Positions 1 to 8,539 of a stretch of 64,000 nucleotides of DNA are shown here, piece by piece (position 1 is the stretch's first letter; each line of letters starts with the position of its first letter). A program made the position numbers and the translations under genes. The notes below the pieces were generated by a model that saw only the letters and a program-made list of their open reading frames with translations, did not search any database and had not been told where the DNA came from. Source of the stretch: Micromonospora echinaurantiaca (GTDB taxonomy: Bacteria; Actinomycetota; Actinomycetes; Mycobacteriales; Micromonosporaceae); contig NZ_LT607750.1 of NCBI RefSeq assembly GCF_900090235.1, forward strand, positions 4,703,001-4,767,000, written 5' to 3'.

Positions 1-1
1 G

Positions 2-508
2 CTGCGCAGCGAGGTCGGCATGGTCTTCCAGTCGTTCAACCTCTTCGCGCACAAGACCATCCTGGAGAACGTCACCCTCGGTCCGGTCAAGGTGCGCAAG
101 GAGAAGCCCGCGGCGGCCCGCGAGCGTGCCCTCGCCCTGCTCGACCGGGTCGGCATCGCCAACCAGGCCGACAAGTTCCCGGCCCAGCTCTCCGGTGGTC
201 AGCAGCAGCGGGCGGCGATCGCCCGCGCGCTGGCCATGCAGCCCAAGGCGATGCTCTTCGACGAGCCCACCAGCGCGCTCGACCCGGAGATGGTCGGTGA
301 GGTGCTGGAGGTGATGACCTCGCTGGCCCGCGACGGCATGACCATGGTCGTCGTCACCCACGAGATGGGCTTCGCCCGGCACGCCGCCAACCGGGTCATC
401 TTCATGGCCGACGGCCAACTGGTCGAGGACGCTCCCCCGGCCGAGTTCTTCGGCAACCCGCGCAGCGAGCGGGCCAAGGACTTCCTCTCCAAGATCCTCA
501 CGCACTAG
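2..508 (+). CDS. gluA: Glutamate ABC transporter ATP-binding protein GluA (5' truncated)
   Basis: The C-terminal 168 residues of a polar amino acid ABC ATPase; the start lies upstream of the window. Visible are the Q-loop (MVFQSFNLF, near residue 7), the signature LSGGQQQR (about residue 63), Walker [12 protein letters not shown] (about 86) and the H-loop VTHEMGF (His about 120). Walker A must lie in the missing part. It would energise import through the two permeases that follow. It is the first gene of a four-gene operon whose order (ATPase, binding protein, two permeases) and position near recX match gluABCD of Streptomyces. Glutamate specificity is inferred from that context; glutamine or aspartate remain possible. 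Confidence 0.9.
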   Translation: MRSEVGMVFQSFNLFAHKTILENVTLGPVKVRKEKPAAARERALALLDRVGIANQADKFPAQLSGGQQQRAAIARALAMQPKAMLFDEPTSALDPEMVGEVLEVMTSLARDGMTMVVVTHEMGFARHAANRVIFMADGQLVEDAPPAEFFGNPRSERAKDFLSKILTH

Positions 509-565
509 GCGTCCGTACCTGGAGCGCGCCGTCCCCCGGCGGCTTCGTCGAAGAAGGAGAAGAGT

Positions 566-1444
566 ATGCGTATGAAGCGCGTAGCGGCGCTCGCCGCGGC
601 CGCCACCCTGGCGCTCGGCATGGCCGCCTGCGGTGGCGACGACGGCGGCGAGGGCACCGGCGCCGGCAGCAAGTCGTTCGCCGCCGGCACCACGATGGAG
701 CGGCTGAACAAGGCCCAGTCCATCAAGATCGGCACCAAGTTCGACCAGCCCGGCTTCGGCCTCAAGGGTCTGTCGGGCAAGCCGGAGGGCTTCGACGTCG
801 AGGTCGCGAAGATCATCGTCAAGGAGCTGGGCATCCCCGAGGACAAGATCGAGTGGGTGGAGGCCCCCTCGAAGGTCCGCGAGGACGTGATCGTCAACGG
901 CACCGTCGACCTGGTCGCGGCGACCTACACGATCAACGACAAGCGCAAGGAGCGCGTCGCCTTCGCCGGGCCGTACTACGAGGCCGGCCAGAACATCCTG
1001 GTGAAGAAGGACGACACCACCATCACCGGGCCGGACTCCTTCAAGGACGGCACCAAGAAGGTCTGCTCGGTCACCGGCTCCACCCCGGCCGAGGAGATCA
1101 AGAAGTACGTCAAGGACGTCGCCACCCAGCTGGTGCTCTTCGACACGTACGACAAGTGCAAGGACGCCCTCAAGGGCGGCCAGGTGGACGCGGTGACCAC
1201 GGACAACGTGATCCTGCTCGGCTACATCGCCAAGGACGAGGCGTCGTTCAAGCTGGCCGGTGACAACTTCACCAAGGAGCCGTACGGCATCGGGGTGAAG
1301 AAGGAGGACACCGAGTTCCGCAACTTCATCAACGACACGCTGGAGAAGGCGTTCGCCGACGGCAGCTGGAAGAAGGCCTGGGACGACACCGCCGGCAAGT
1401 TCGGCGCGGAGCTCGGCAGCGCCCCGACCGTCAACCGCTACTGA
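566..1444 (+). CDS. gluB: Glutamate-binding lipoprotein GluB
   Basis: Periplasmic-type solute-binding protein (SBP family 3), 292 residues, anchored on the outer membrane face as a lipoprotein. The N-terminus has a basic start, a hydrophobic stretch and a lipobox GMAAC with the lipidated Cys at 22. The mature part has typical family motifs such as PEGFDVEVAK and AFAGPYYEAGQ. Start chosen because AAGGAG lies about 7 nt upstream of ATG 566. A 57-nt gap separates it from gluA. It captures the amino acid and delivers it to GluC/GluD. Confidence 0.92.
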   Translation: MRMKRVAALAAAATLALGMAACGGDDGGEGTGAGSKSFAAGTTMERLNKAQSIKIGTKFDQPGFGLKGLSGKPEGFDVEVAKIIVKELGIPEDKIEWVEAPSKVREDVIVNGTVDLVAATYTINDKRKERVAFAGPYYEAGQNILVKKDDTTITGPDSFKDGTKKVCSVTGSTPAEEIKKYVKDVATQLVLFDTYDKCKDALKGGQVDAVTTDNVILLGYIAKDEASFKLAGDNFTKEPYGIGVKKEDTEFRNFINDTLEKAFADGSWKKAWDDTAGKFGAELGSAPTVNRY

Positions 1445-1486
1445 TCTGATTCCGTCGATCTGGAGGGTGGGAAGGAAAACCGGCCC

Positions 1487-2194
1487 GTGAGTGTGCTCAT
1501 CGACAAGTTCGACGTCTTCGCGGGTGGTTTCTGGCTCACCCTCCAGATCTGCGTACTCGCCGCGATCGGCGCCCTGATCCTGGGCGCCGTCGTGGCGGTA
1601 CTCCGGATCTCGCCGGTCCCGCCGCTGCGGGCGGTCGGCACCGGCTACGTGAACGTCTTCCGGAACATGCCACTGACCGTGGTGATGTTCTTCGCCGCCT
1701 TCGGCCTGCCGGCGCTCGGCTCCAACGCGGACTTCCTCCGCATCCCCGGGCTGGACGCCATCTTCACCCGGCTCGGCACCGACCTGCCGTACTTCCGCTT
1801 CGCGCTGATCGCGCTGGTGCTCTACACCGCCGCGTTCGTCTGCGAGGCGCTGCGCTCGGGGGTCAACGCGGTGCCGGCCGGGCAGGCCGAGGCCGCCCGG
1901 TCGCTGGGGCTGACCTTCGGCCAGAACCTGCGGTACGTGGTGCTGCCGCAGTCCTGGAAGGCCTCCGTGGTGCCGCTCGGTTCGGTGATCATCGCGATGA
2001 TCAAGAACTCGGCGCTGGTCGGCTTCTTCGGCGTGGTCGGCGACCTCTCCCAGACCGCCGACCAGCTCACCTCGGCCGAGGGCTTCGCCTTCGTGCCGGT
2101 CGCCATCGGCATCTCGATCGGATACCTGATCATGACCGTCCCCCTCGGCGCTCTCCTCGACCGGATCGAGAAGCGGCAGGCGGTGGCCCGATGA
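1487..2194 (+). CDS. gluC: Glutamate ABC transporter permease GluC
   Basis: Inner-membrane permease of 235 residues, HisM/ArtM-like. Several hydrophobic segments are evident, and the EAA loop (GQAEAARSLGLTFGQ) that docks on the ATPase is clear near residue 125. GTG start at 1487 is preceded by GGAGGG and AAGGA tracts. Its stop overlaps the start of gluD by 4 nt (ATGA), implying translational coupling and equal stoichiometry with its partner permease. Confidence 0.92.
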   Translation: MSVLIDKFDVFAGGFWLTLQICVLAAIGALILGAVVAVLRISPVPPLRAVGTGYVNVFRNMPLTVVMFFAAFGLPALGSNADFLRIPGLDAIFTRLGTDLPYFRFALIALVLYTAAFVCEALRSGVNAVPAGQAEAARSLGLTFGQNLRYVVLPQSWKASVVPLGSVIIAMIKNSALVGFFGVVGDLSQTADQLTSAEGFAFVPVAIGISIGYLIMTVPLGALLDRIEKRQAVAR

Positions 2195-3153
2195 GCCAGC
2201 AGACCGTCCTCTACGACGTACCCGGCCCGCGGCAGCGCCGGATCACCCTGGTCAGCAGCCTCGTCGCCACCGTGCTGCTGCTCGTCGGCGCGTACTTCCT
2301 GGTCTACCGTCCGCTGGACGAGAAGGGCCAGTTCTCGATGGAGCTGTGGGGCCCGCTGCTGGACCCCGGCAACGAGAACTTCTCGCTGGTCTGGGAGCGG
2401 ATCGGCATCGGCTTCAAGAACACGCTGATCGCCGCGGCGCTGGCCATCGTCTCCTCGCTGATCGTCGGCACGCTGCTGGCGATGCTGCGGATCCAGCTCA
2501 AGAGCCTGGCCCGGCGCCGCTTCACCGGGCTGGCCACGCCGTTGTCGTACCTGCTGCGCGGGCTGAGCGTGCTGCTCTCCGCGGTCACCCGGGTCTGCGT
2601 CGAGGTCTTCCGCGGCCTGCCGGTGGTCATCACGATCTTCTTCGTGGCCCGCGGCTTCCCGGAGTTCGGGGTCACCTTCGACACGCTGTGGTACCTGGTC
2701 ATCGGTCTGACCATCTACAACTCGGTGGTCATCGCCGAGATCCTCCGCTCCGGCATGGAGGGTCTGCCCGGCGGGCAGGCCGAGGCGGCCGCGGCGATCG
2801 GTCTCGCCCCGTGGCAGACCACCCGGATGATCCTGCTGCCGCAGGCCTTCCGGATCATGCTGCCGGCGCTGATCAGCCAGCTCGTGGTGGTGCTCAAGGA
2901 CACCTCGCTCGGCTTCATCATCAGCTACGAGGAGACCTTGAACATCGGCAAGCAGATCATCGGCGCGCTGGACAACCCGATCCAGGTCTACATCGTGATC
3001 GGCCTGATCTTCATCGTGGTCAACTACTCGCTCTCCAAGCTGGCCCAGTACGTCCAGCACCGGCTCGCCCGGGGCCGCAGGAGCGCCGGCACCCGCACCG
3101 GCGCGGCGGGCACCGAGCTGGAGACCGAGGCGGTCGCCGGCACCACCACCTGA
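2191..3153 (+). CDS. gluD: Glutamate ABC transporter permease GluD
   Basis: Second permease of the importer, 320 residues, longer than GluC because of an N-terminal cytoplasmic leader and a polar, Thr/Gly-rich tail after the last membrane segment. The EAA loop GGQAEAAAAIGLAPWQ is present around residue 195. Start ATG overlaps the gluC stop by 4 nt. The gene ends just before a strong stem-loop, so it is the last gene of the operon. GluC and GluD would form the heterodimeric membrane channel. Confidence 0.92.
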   Translation: MSQQTVLYDVPGPRQRRITLVSSLVATVLLLVGAYFLVYRPLDEKGQFSMELWGPLLDPGNENFSLVWERIGIGFKNTLIAAALAIVSSLIVGTLLAMLRIQLKSLARRRFTGLATPLSYLLRGLSVLLSAVTRVCVEVFRGLPVVITIFFVARGFPEFGVTFDTLWYLVIGLTIYNSVVIAEILRSGMEGLPGGQAEAAAAIGLAPWQTTRMILLPQAFRIMLPALISQLVVVLKDTSLGFIISYEETLNIGKQIIGALDNPIQVYIVIGLIFIVVNYSLSKLAQYVQHRLARGRRSAGTRTGAAGTELETEAVAGTTT

Positions 3154-3162
3154 CGTCGGAAC

Positions 3163-3202
3163 CGACAAGGGCCGGCCCGGATTCCCGGGCCGGCCCTTGT
3201 CG
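3163..3202. terminator. Bidirectional terminator between gluD and rny
   Basis: A perfect 18-bp GC-rich stem (left arm 3163-3180, right arm 3185-3202) closed by a 4-nt ATTC loop. It sits between the convergent ends of gluD (+) and rny (-), with CAAG/CTTG at the base, so it can stop transcription from both sides. Confidence 0.85.
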
Positions 3203-3214
3203 CGTGCTACGGGG

Positions 3215-4981
3215 TCAGCGGGCGATCTCGGTGACCCGGGACTCCCGGACCACGGTGACCCGGATCTGACCGGGGTAGGTCAGCTCCTCCTCGATCTGCT
3301 TCGCCACGTCCCGGGCCAGCACGGCGGCGCCGATGTCGTCCACGTCGTCCGGCTTGACCATCACCCGGATCTCCCGGCCCGCCTGCATGGCGAAGACCTT
3401 CTCCACGCCGAGCTTGCCGGCCGCGATCTCCTCGATCCGCTCCAGCCGCTTGACGTACGCCTCCAGGCTCTCCCGGCGCGCGCCCGGCCGGCCGCCGGAG
3501 CAGGCGTCGGACGCCTGGGTGAGCACCGCCTCGATGGTCTGCGGGGGCACCTCGTTGTGGTGCGCCTCGATGGCGTGCACCACGTCCTCGCTCTCGCCGT
3601 ACTTGCGGGCCAGGTCCGCGCCGATGATCGCGTGGCTGCCCTCCACCTCGTGGGTGAGCGCCTTGCCGATGTCGTGCAGGAACGCGCTGCGCTTGATGGT
3701 GGGCACGTCCAGGCGCAGCTCGGCGGCCATCACCCCGGCGATGTGCGCGGTCTCCACCAGGTGCTTGAGCACGTTCTGCCCGTACGACGTGCGGTAGCGC
3801 AACCGGCCGAGCAGGGTGACCAGCTCCGGGTGGATCTCGGTGATGCCGACCTCGACCAGGGCGTCCTCGGCGGCCCGCTGGCAGAGCTCCTCCACCTCGT
3901 GTCGGGCCAGCTCGTAGACCTCCTCGATCCGGTGCGGGTGGATCCGCCCGTCCAGCACCAGCTTCTCCAGGGTCAACCGGCCGACCTCCCGGCGCACCGG
4001 GTCGAAGCAGGAGAGCAGCACCGCCTCGGGGGTGTCGTCGATGATCAGGTTGACCCCGGTGACCGACTCGAAGGCCCGGATGTTGCGGCCCTCGCGGCCG
4101 ATGATCCGCCCCTTCATCTCGTCACCGGGCAGGTGCAGGACGCTGACCACGCTCTCCGCGGTCTGCTCGCTGGCCACCCGTTGGATGGCGTCGACCACGA
4201 TGTGCCGGGCCCGCTGCTCGGCCGTGCTGCGCGCGTCCGCCTCGATGTCCCGGACCAGCAGCGCCGCCTCCCGCTTGGCCTGCGACTCGATGGCCTCGAT
4301 CAGCTCGGCCCGGGCGGCGTCCGCGGTGAGCCCGGCCACCCGTTCCAACTCGCGCCGTCGCTGCTCCTCGGCCTCGACCAGCTCCGCCTCCCGGCGAGCC
4401 AGCGCGGCCTCCCGGGCGGCCAGCGCCGCCGTCGCAGCCGTCAACTGCCGCTCCCGCTCGGCGAGCCGCTCGACCTCCTCGGTGTGCAGGCGTTCCCGCT
4501 CGTCCATCCGGGCCGCCCGCCGCTCCACCTCGGCCGCCTGCTCGCGGGTGGTGGCGGCGAGCACCGCCACCTCACGCTCACCGCTGCGCCGGGCCGCCGC
4601 CCGCAGCTGCTCGGCGTCCGCCTCGGCCTGCTTGTGCGCCCGCTCCAGCACGGTGTCCGCCTCGGCGCGGGCGTCGTCGAGCACCCGGCGGGCCTCCGCC
4701 CGGGCCGCCTTCGCCTCCGCCTTCGCGGCGGCCGCCTCGGCCCGCGCCGCCGCGGCGGCGGACTTCGCCACGTCGATGGTGCTGTTCGCCTCGTCGGCCG
4801 CGCTGCGCAACGCCGCCAGGGACTGCTCCTGCCGGTCCTTCTCGGCGATGAAGGCCGGATCCTCGGGGGCCGGCGCGGCCTGGAAGCGGCGCAGCGTCCG
4901 GACCCCCAGCAGCACCGCCCCGACCACCACCACGGTCAGGATCAGCACCACCACGAGGAGCACGACATCGAATCCACTCAT
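3215..4981 (-). CDS. rny: Ribonuclease Y
   Basis: Membrane-anchored endoribonuclease that initiates mRNA decay, 588 residues (family usually about 520). Order: N-terminal transmembrane helix (residues about 5-27), a very long Ala/Glu/Arg-rich coiled coil (about 40-250), KH domain (IGREGRNIRAFE near 294), HD phosphohydrolase domain (FLHDIGK near 435). The open frame extends upstream to 5152, but that 57-residue extension precedes the membrane helix and looks non-coding. ATG 4981 (MSGFDVVLL) gives the canonical N-terminus with an upstream GAGG. The longer coiled coil is unusual. An RNase J gene also lies in this window, so both decay enzymes coexist. Confidence 0.9.
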   Translation of the reverse strand: MSGFDVVLLVVVLILTVVVVGAVLLGVRTLRRFQAAPAPEDPAFIAEKDRQEQSLAALRSAADEANSTIDVAKSAAAAARAEAAAAKAEAKAARAEARRVLDDARAEADTVLERAHKQAEADAEQLRAAARRSGEREVAVLAATTREQAAEVERRAARMDERERLHTEEVERLAERERQLTAATAALAAREAALARREAELVEAEEQRRRELERVAGLTADAARAELIEAIESQAKREAALLVRDIEADARSTAEQRARHIVVDAIQRVASEQTAESVVSVLHLPGDEMKGRIIGREGRNIRAFESVTGVNLIIDDTPEAVLLSCFDPVRREVGRLTLEKLVLDGRIHPHRIEEVYELARHEVEELCQRAAEDALVEVGITEIHPELVTLLGRLRYRTSYGQNVLKHLVETAHIAGVMAAELRLDVPTIKRSAFLHDIGKALTHEVEGSHAIIGADLARKYGESEDVVHAIEAHHNEVPPQTIEAVLTQASDACSGGRPGARRESLEAYVKRLERIEEIAAGKLGVEKVFAMQAGREIRVMVKPDDVDDIGAAVLARDVAKQIEEELTYPGQIRVTVVRESRVTEIAR

Positions 4982-5455
4982 GCCGGGACCTCGTGGGGAC
5001 CACCGGTGAACCTGTGCCGCCCCGCCATGGCCGCCTCCCCTGAACGTCGGCGCCGCAGAGACCGTGCCGGAAGGCACACTCCTGCGGCTCTGGACGCCCG
5101 ACCGGAGCGACTGGCCGTGGGTAGCTCTCTCCGCCGGCGGTGCCCGAAGCATCGCCGGCGGCCGGGTGCAGTTGTCGCCTCAGCTCCGGACCGGCCTGTC
5201 CGGAGCTGCGGTGGTATGGCCGATGATGCTGGCCAAAGTGATGCTGTTCTGTTACGCGATCTATGTTGTGCGCTTAGCCTGCGCTGGTCGGGCAATGTGA
5301 GCCTGTATGGCGAGGCTAGGTCGCGAGGGCCGGTCTGGTCAAGAACTCATGATCAAACCCCCCGAACGGAGCGAAGTTGTGGCGTCACTTACCGCTGATG
5401 AAACGCCGGACACCAGCGGACAAACGCCACCGGTCGAGCCGGTGTCGGAGGGATG
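4982..5455. other. Gene-poor stretch upstream of rny
   Basis: 474 nt without a convincing gene: open frames here lack codon bias and recognisable motifs. It must contain the rny promoter (minus strand). It has a clear hairpin at 5181-5208 and a stretch at about 5225-5290 that is AT-richer than its surroundings and is the likeliest promoter region. No unambiguous -35/-10 pair was identified. Confidence 0.5.
5181..5208. terminator. Hairpin in the rny upstream region
   Basis: Perfect 10-bp inverted repeat (CAGCTCCGGA / TCCGGAGCTG) with an 8-nt loop. For minus-strand transcription it lies after the BKACE gene and before rny, so it could terminate the upstream unit. It could instead be part of a long rny 5' leader. 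There is no U-tract, which is normal for actinobacterial terminators. Confidence 0.45.
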
Positions 5456-5560
5456 TCATCGCTGCTCAGCCCAGGCCGACCGGGCCGCCGTGCCGCGCAC
5501 CAGGTTGATCGACTCCGGGTCGCGGGTGTGGCGATGTCCTGGCCCGCCCGATGCCGCCAC
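5456..5560 (-). CDS. Possible 34-residue ORF or gene remnant
   Basis: Too short for routine gene calling. A GTG at 5560 opens 34 codons ending at TGA 5456. The second half reads RDPESINLVRGTAARSAWAE, which looks like genuine protein, and codons there nearly all end in G or C, while the first ten codons do not. No clear ribosome-binding site. It lies 25 nt beyond the stop of the BKACE gene in another frame. It may be a real microprotein or the C-terminal remnant of a lost gene. No family recognised. Confidence 0.3.
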   Translation of the reverse strand: MAASGGPGHRHTRDPESINLVRGTAARSAWAEQR

Positions 5561-5585
5561 CTCGCCGATCTGGCGTCCGCCCGGC

Positions 5586-6302
5586 TCAGCGGGCGCCGGC
5601 GGCCAGCGCGGCGCTGACGAGTGCCGGGTTGTCCGGGGCGGGCGTGCCGTCCGGTAGCTGGAGCGTGTCCTCCAGGCCGACCCGGGTGTGCAGTCCCCGG
5701 CGGACCGCCTCGGCGAGCACCGGCCAGGTGGCCGGCCCTTCGGCGTGCAGCAGCACCGACGGTTCGATCGGCCCCGCGGCGCGCGGCAGCGCGGCGAGCA
5801 TCGCGGCCGCGTCCGCGAGCGCCACCGGCGGCTCCTCGGCCATGCACTCGATCAGCAGCCGCCCGGCCGGCACCCGCCAGGCCCGGTAGGCCGCCACCGC
5901 CCCGACCGTCCAGAGCCCGGCCTCCACCAGCACGCCCCGCTCGTGCAGCGCGGCGGCGACCGCCTCCGCGCCGTGCTCGTGGGCGTTGACCGACGCGAAG
6001 TCGGGCAGGGTCCGCCAGGCGCGGACGGCGGCCACCCGGGCGGCCGGATCCGGCTCGATCCAGGCGCCGGTGCTCACCCCCACCGGCAGCCCGGGCCGGG
6101 CGGCCCGGATCGCGGTGAGCGCCGCCGCGACGACGTCGGGACGCAACGACTCGGCGCCGGCGGCGTCGCGCGGGTGGACGTGCACCGCCGCCACGCCGAG
6201 GTCGGCGCAGCGGGCGGCGTCGGCGGCCAGCTCGGCCGGGGTGAGCGGAACCGCCGGGTGCTCGGCACGGCCCCGCCCGCCGTTGAGACACGCCTTCAGC
6301 AC
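5586..6302 (-). CDS. BKACE-family (3-keto-5-aminohexanoate cleavage enzyme-like, DUF849) protein
   Basis: 238-residue TIM-barrel enzyme of the beta-keto acid cleavage family. Family members condense a beta-keto acid with acetyl-CoA, releasing acetoacetate and a new CoA ester, in a Zn2+-dependent reaction. The metal-binding VHVHPRD segment (about residues 40-46) and a GVSTGAWIEPD strand are visible. It is shorter than usual (about 270-300), with a terse N-terminus (MLKACLNGGRG) and no obvious C-terminal extension, so the substrate pocket may differ. The substrate cannot be told from the sequence. It is transcribed in the same direction as recA-recX, 94 nt behind recX. Confidence 0.75.
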   Translation of the reverse strand: MLKACLNGGRGRAEHPAVPLTPAELAADAARCADLGVAAVHVHPRDAAGAESLRPDVVAAALTAIRAARPGLPVGVSTGAWIEPDPAARVAAVRAWRTLPDFASVNAHEHGAEAVAAALHERGVLVEAGLWTVGAVAAYRAWRVPAGRLLIECMAEEPPVALADAAAMLAALPRAAGPIEPSVLLHAEGPATWPVLAEAVRRGLHTRVGLEDTLQLPDGTPAPDNPALVSAALAAGAR

Positions 6303-6396
6303 CGGCCGGCCCGCCCCGGCGTCGTCCCCCGCCGGCCGGCCACCGGGAGTGGCCCGCTCGGCCGTTCGCCCGGCCGGAGGGACATCACCCGCCCGG

Positions 6397-7095
6397 TCAC
6401 TCGGCCGCCCGGCTGTCGCGGTCCAGTTCGCCCTCGGCGTCGGCGAGGGCGTCGGCGTCGATCTGCTCGGCGAACTCGGCCGCCTCGGCGCTCTGCGCGG
6501 CGAGGGCGTCCTTCACCGCCCGGATGGCCACGCCGGGCGGGTAGCCCTTGCGGGCCAGCATGCCGACCAGCCGGCGGAACACCGCGTCGGGCTCGCCGCG
6601 GGTGACCCGTAGCTTCCGCTCGACCAGGGCGCGCGCCGTCTCGGCCTCGGTGGTCTCGTCCAGCTCGCCGAGCGCCTCGCGGGCCACGTCGCCGTCGACC
6701 CCGCGCTGGCGCAGCTCGTTGGCCAGGGCCCGGCGGGCCAGTCCCCGGCCGGCGTGCCGGCTGCTCACCCAGGCCCGGGCGAAGGCGGCGTCGTCGATGA
6801 TGCCGACCTCGTCGTAGCGGTCGAGCACCTCGGCCGAGACCTCGTCGGAGATGCCCCGCTTGGCGAGTGCCGCGGCCAGCTCGGCCCGGGTGCGGGGCCG
6901 GACGGCGAGCTGGCGCAGGCAGATCTCCCGGGCCACCTCCGCCTCGTCGCGCGGTGGGGCGGCGGGCGCCTCGGCGTCGGCCTCCTCGGACCGGCCACGG
7001 CGGCCGCGGCGAGGTCGCGGGGGCGTACTGGCGTCACCCGTACGGGGTGGGCTGGCGTCCCAACCCCGCCCCGTACGGGCGCGTCGTCCTGCCAC
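6397..7095 (-). CDS. recX: Regulatory protein RecX
   Basis: 232-residue RecX, which binds RecA filaments and damps recombinase and co-protease activity. The three-helix repeats are recognisable (RTRAELAAALAKRGI; LARRALANELRQRGV; FRRLVGMLARKGYPPG). The family is typically 150-200 residues; the excess is a basic, Pro/Arg-rich N-terminal leader of about 50 residues. It starts 8 nt after the recA stop, so it is co-transcribed with recA. An inverted repeat falls inside its first codons and may limit expression. Confidence 0.88.
   Translation of the reverse strand: MAGRRARTGRGWDASPPRTGDASTPPRPRRGRRGRSEEADAEAPAAPPRDEAEVAREICLRQLAVRPRTRAELAAALAKRGISDEVSAEVLDRYDEVGIIDDAAFARAWVSSRHAGRGLARRALANELRQRGVDGDVAREALGELDETTEAETARALVERKLRVTRGEPDAVFRRLVGMLARKGYPPGVAIRAVKDALAAQSAEAAEFAEQIDADALADAEGELDRDSRAAE
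7037..7079 (-). repeat. Inverted repeat in the first codons of recX
   Basis: CCCGTACGGGG (7037-7047) and CCCCGTACGGG (7069-7079) are 11-bp inverted copies with a 21-nt spacer, covering roughly codons 6-20 of recX. In the recA-recX transcript this would fold into a hairpin just after the recX start. In E. coli a recA-recX hairpin limits recX expression; a similar role here is inference. Confidence 0.45.
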
Positions 7096-7103
7096 GAGTC
7101 AGG

Positions 7104-8150
<1,047 letters not shown>

Positions 8151-8204
8151 CGTTGCCACCCCTGCCTTCGCCGGCGTCTTTCCTGAGCTTCGCGTCACGC
8201 GGAC

Positions 8205-8227
8205 ACGCTAGGCGCTGGGTCCGACAG
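8205..8227 (-). promoter_or_regulatory. RecA-NDp/PafBC-type promoter of recA
   Basis: Reading the minus strand: CTGTCGGAC (8227-8219), an 8-nt spacer, then TAGCGT (8210-8205). This fits the actinobacterial LexA-independent DNA-damage promoter (TTGTCRGTG-N8-TANNNT): exact spacer and perfect -10, with 6 of 9 matches in the upstream element. It lies 55-77 nt before ATG 8150. Confidence 0.6.
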
Positions 8228-8281
8228 AAAACCAGCCGACGGGCCGCGAGCTGTGGACGAGCACCCCGCTGTGGACAATAG

Positions 8282-8297
8282 CCGAACAGGTGTACGA
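8282..8297 (-). promoter_or_regulatory. LexA (SOS) box of recA
   Basis: On the minus strand TCGTAC-ACCT-GTTCGG, against the actinobacterial SOS consensus TCGAAC-N4-GTTCGA: 10 of 12 conserved positions with the right 4-nt spacer. It sits about 132 nt upstream of the recA start and upstream of the damage-type promoter, consistent with repression of a second, distal promoter. Confidence 0.65.
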
Positions 8298-8334
8298 GTC
8301 GGCAAGCGACACGCGGGAGCGGCGAAAAGGCTGC

Positions 8335-8535
8335 TCAGCGTAGCCGGGCGGGCACCCGGTCGGGATAGGCGGCGACGACCGCCCGCCACACCACGTGCGT
8401 CTCCTCACCCGCGGCGAGCGCCTGCTCGATGGTCCGCCCGCCGAGCTGGGGCAGCACCTGGTCGGCGGCGATGCTGGCCGCGTAGCCCGGCCCGAACGCC
8501 TCCTCCAACCGCGCCCAGAAGTCGGTCAGCCGCAC
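8335..8535 (-). CDS. DUF3046 protein
   Basis: 66-residue actinobacteria-specific protein, function unknown. Recognised by the pattern MRLTDFWARLEEAFG, then ADQVLPQLGGRT and a TWRAV-like segment (here VVWRAVVAAY). GTG start with GGAGGA about 8 nt upstream; it begins 4 nt after the MFS gene's stop, so the two are probably one transcript. The M. tuberculosis homologue (Rv2738c) is also next to recA. Confidence 0.85.
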   Translation of the reverse strand: MRLTDFWARLEEAFGPGYAASIAADQVLPQLGGRTIEQALAAGEETHVVWRAVVAAYPDRVPARLR

Positions 8536-8539
8536 GTGA

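Noticed and set aside
4982..5152. Upstream extension of rny to an earlier start
   Set aside because: Places 57 non-hydrophobic residues before the membrane anchor; ATG 4981 gives the canonical N-terminus.
5064..5300. 78-codon plus-strand ORF upstream of rny
   Set aside because: No ribosome-binding site, poor codon bias and no homology-like motifs; overlaps the rny leader.
3197..5398. 733-codon plus-strand open frame opposite rny
   Set aside because: Mirror frame of a well-supported gene; repetitive Leu/Arg/His/Asp composition, no motifs.
8151..8198. Earlier GTG start for recA
   Set aside because: Leaves no room after the damage-inducible promoter and adds residues absent from RecA; ATG 8150 has a ribosome-binding site.
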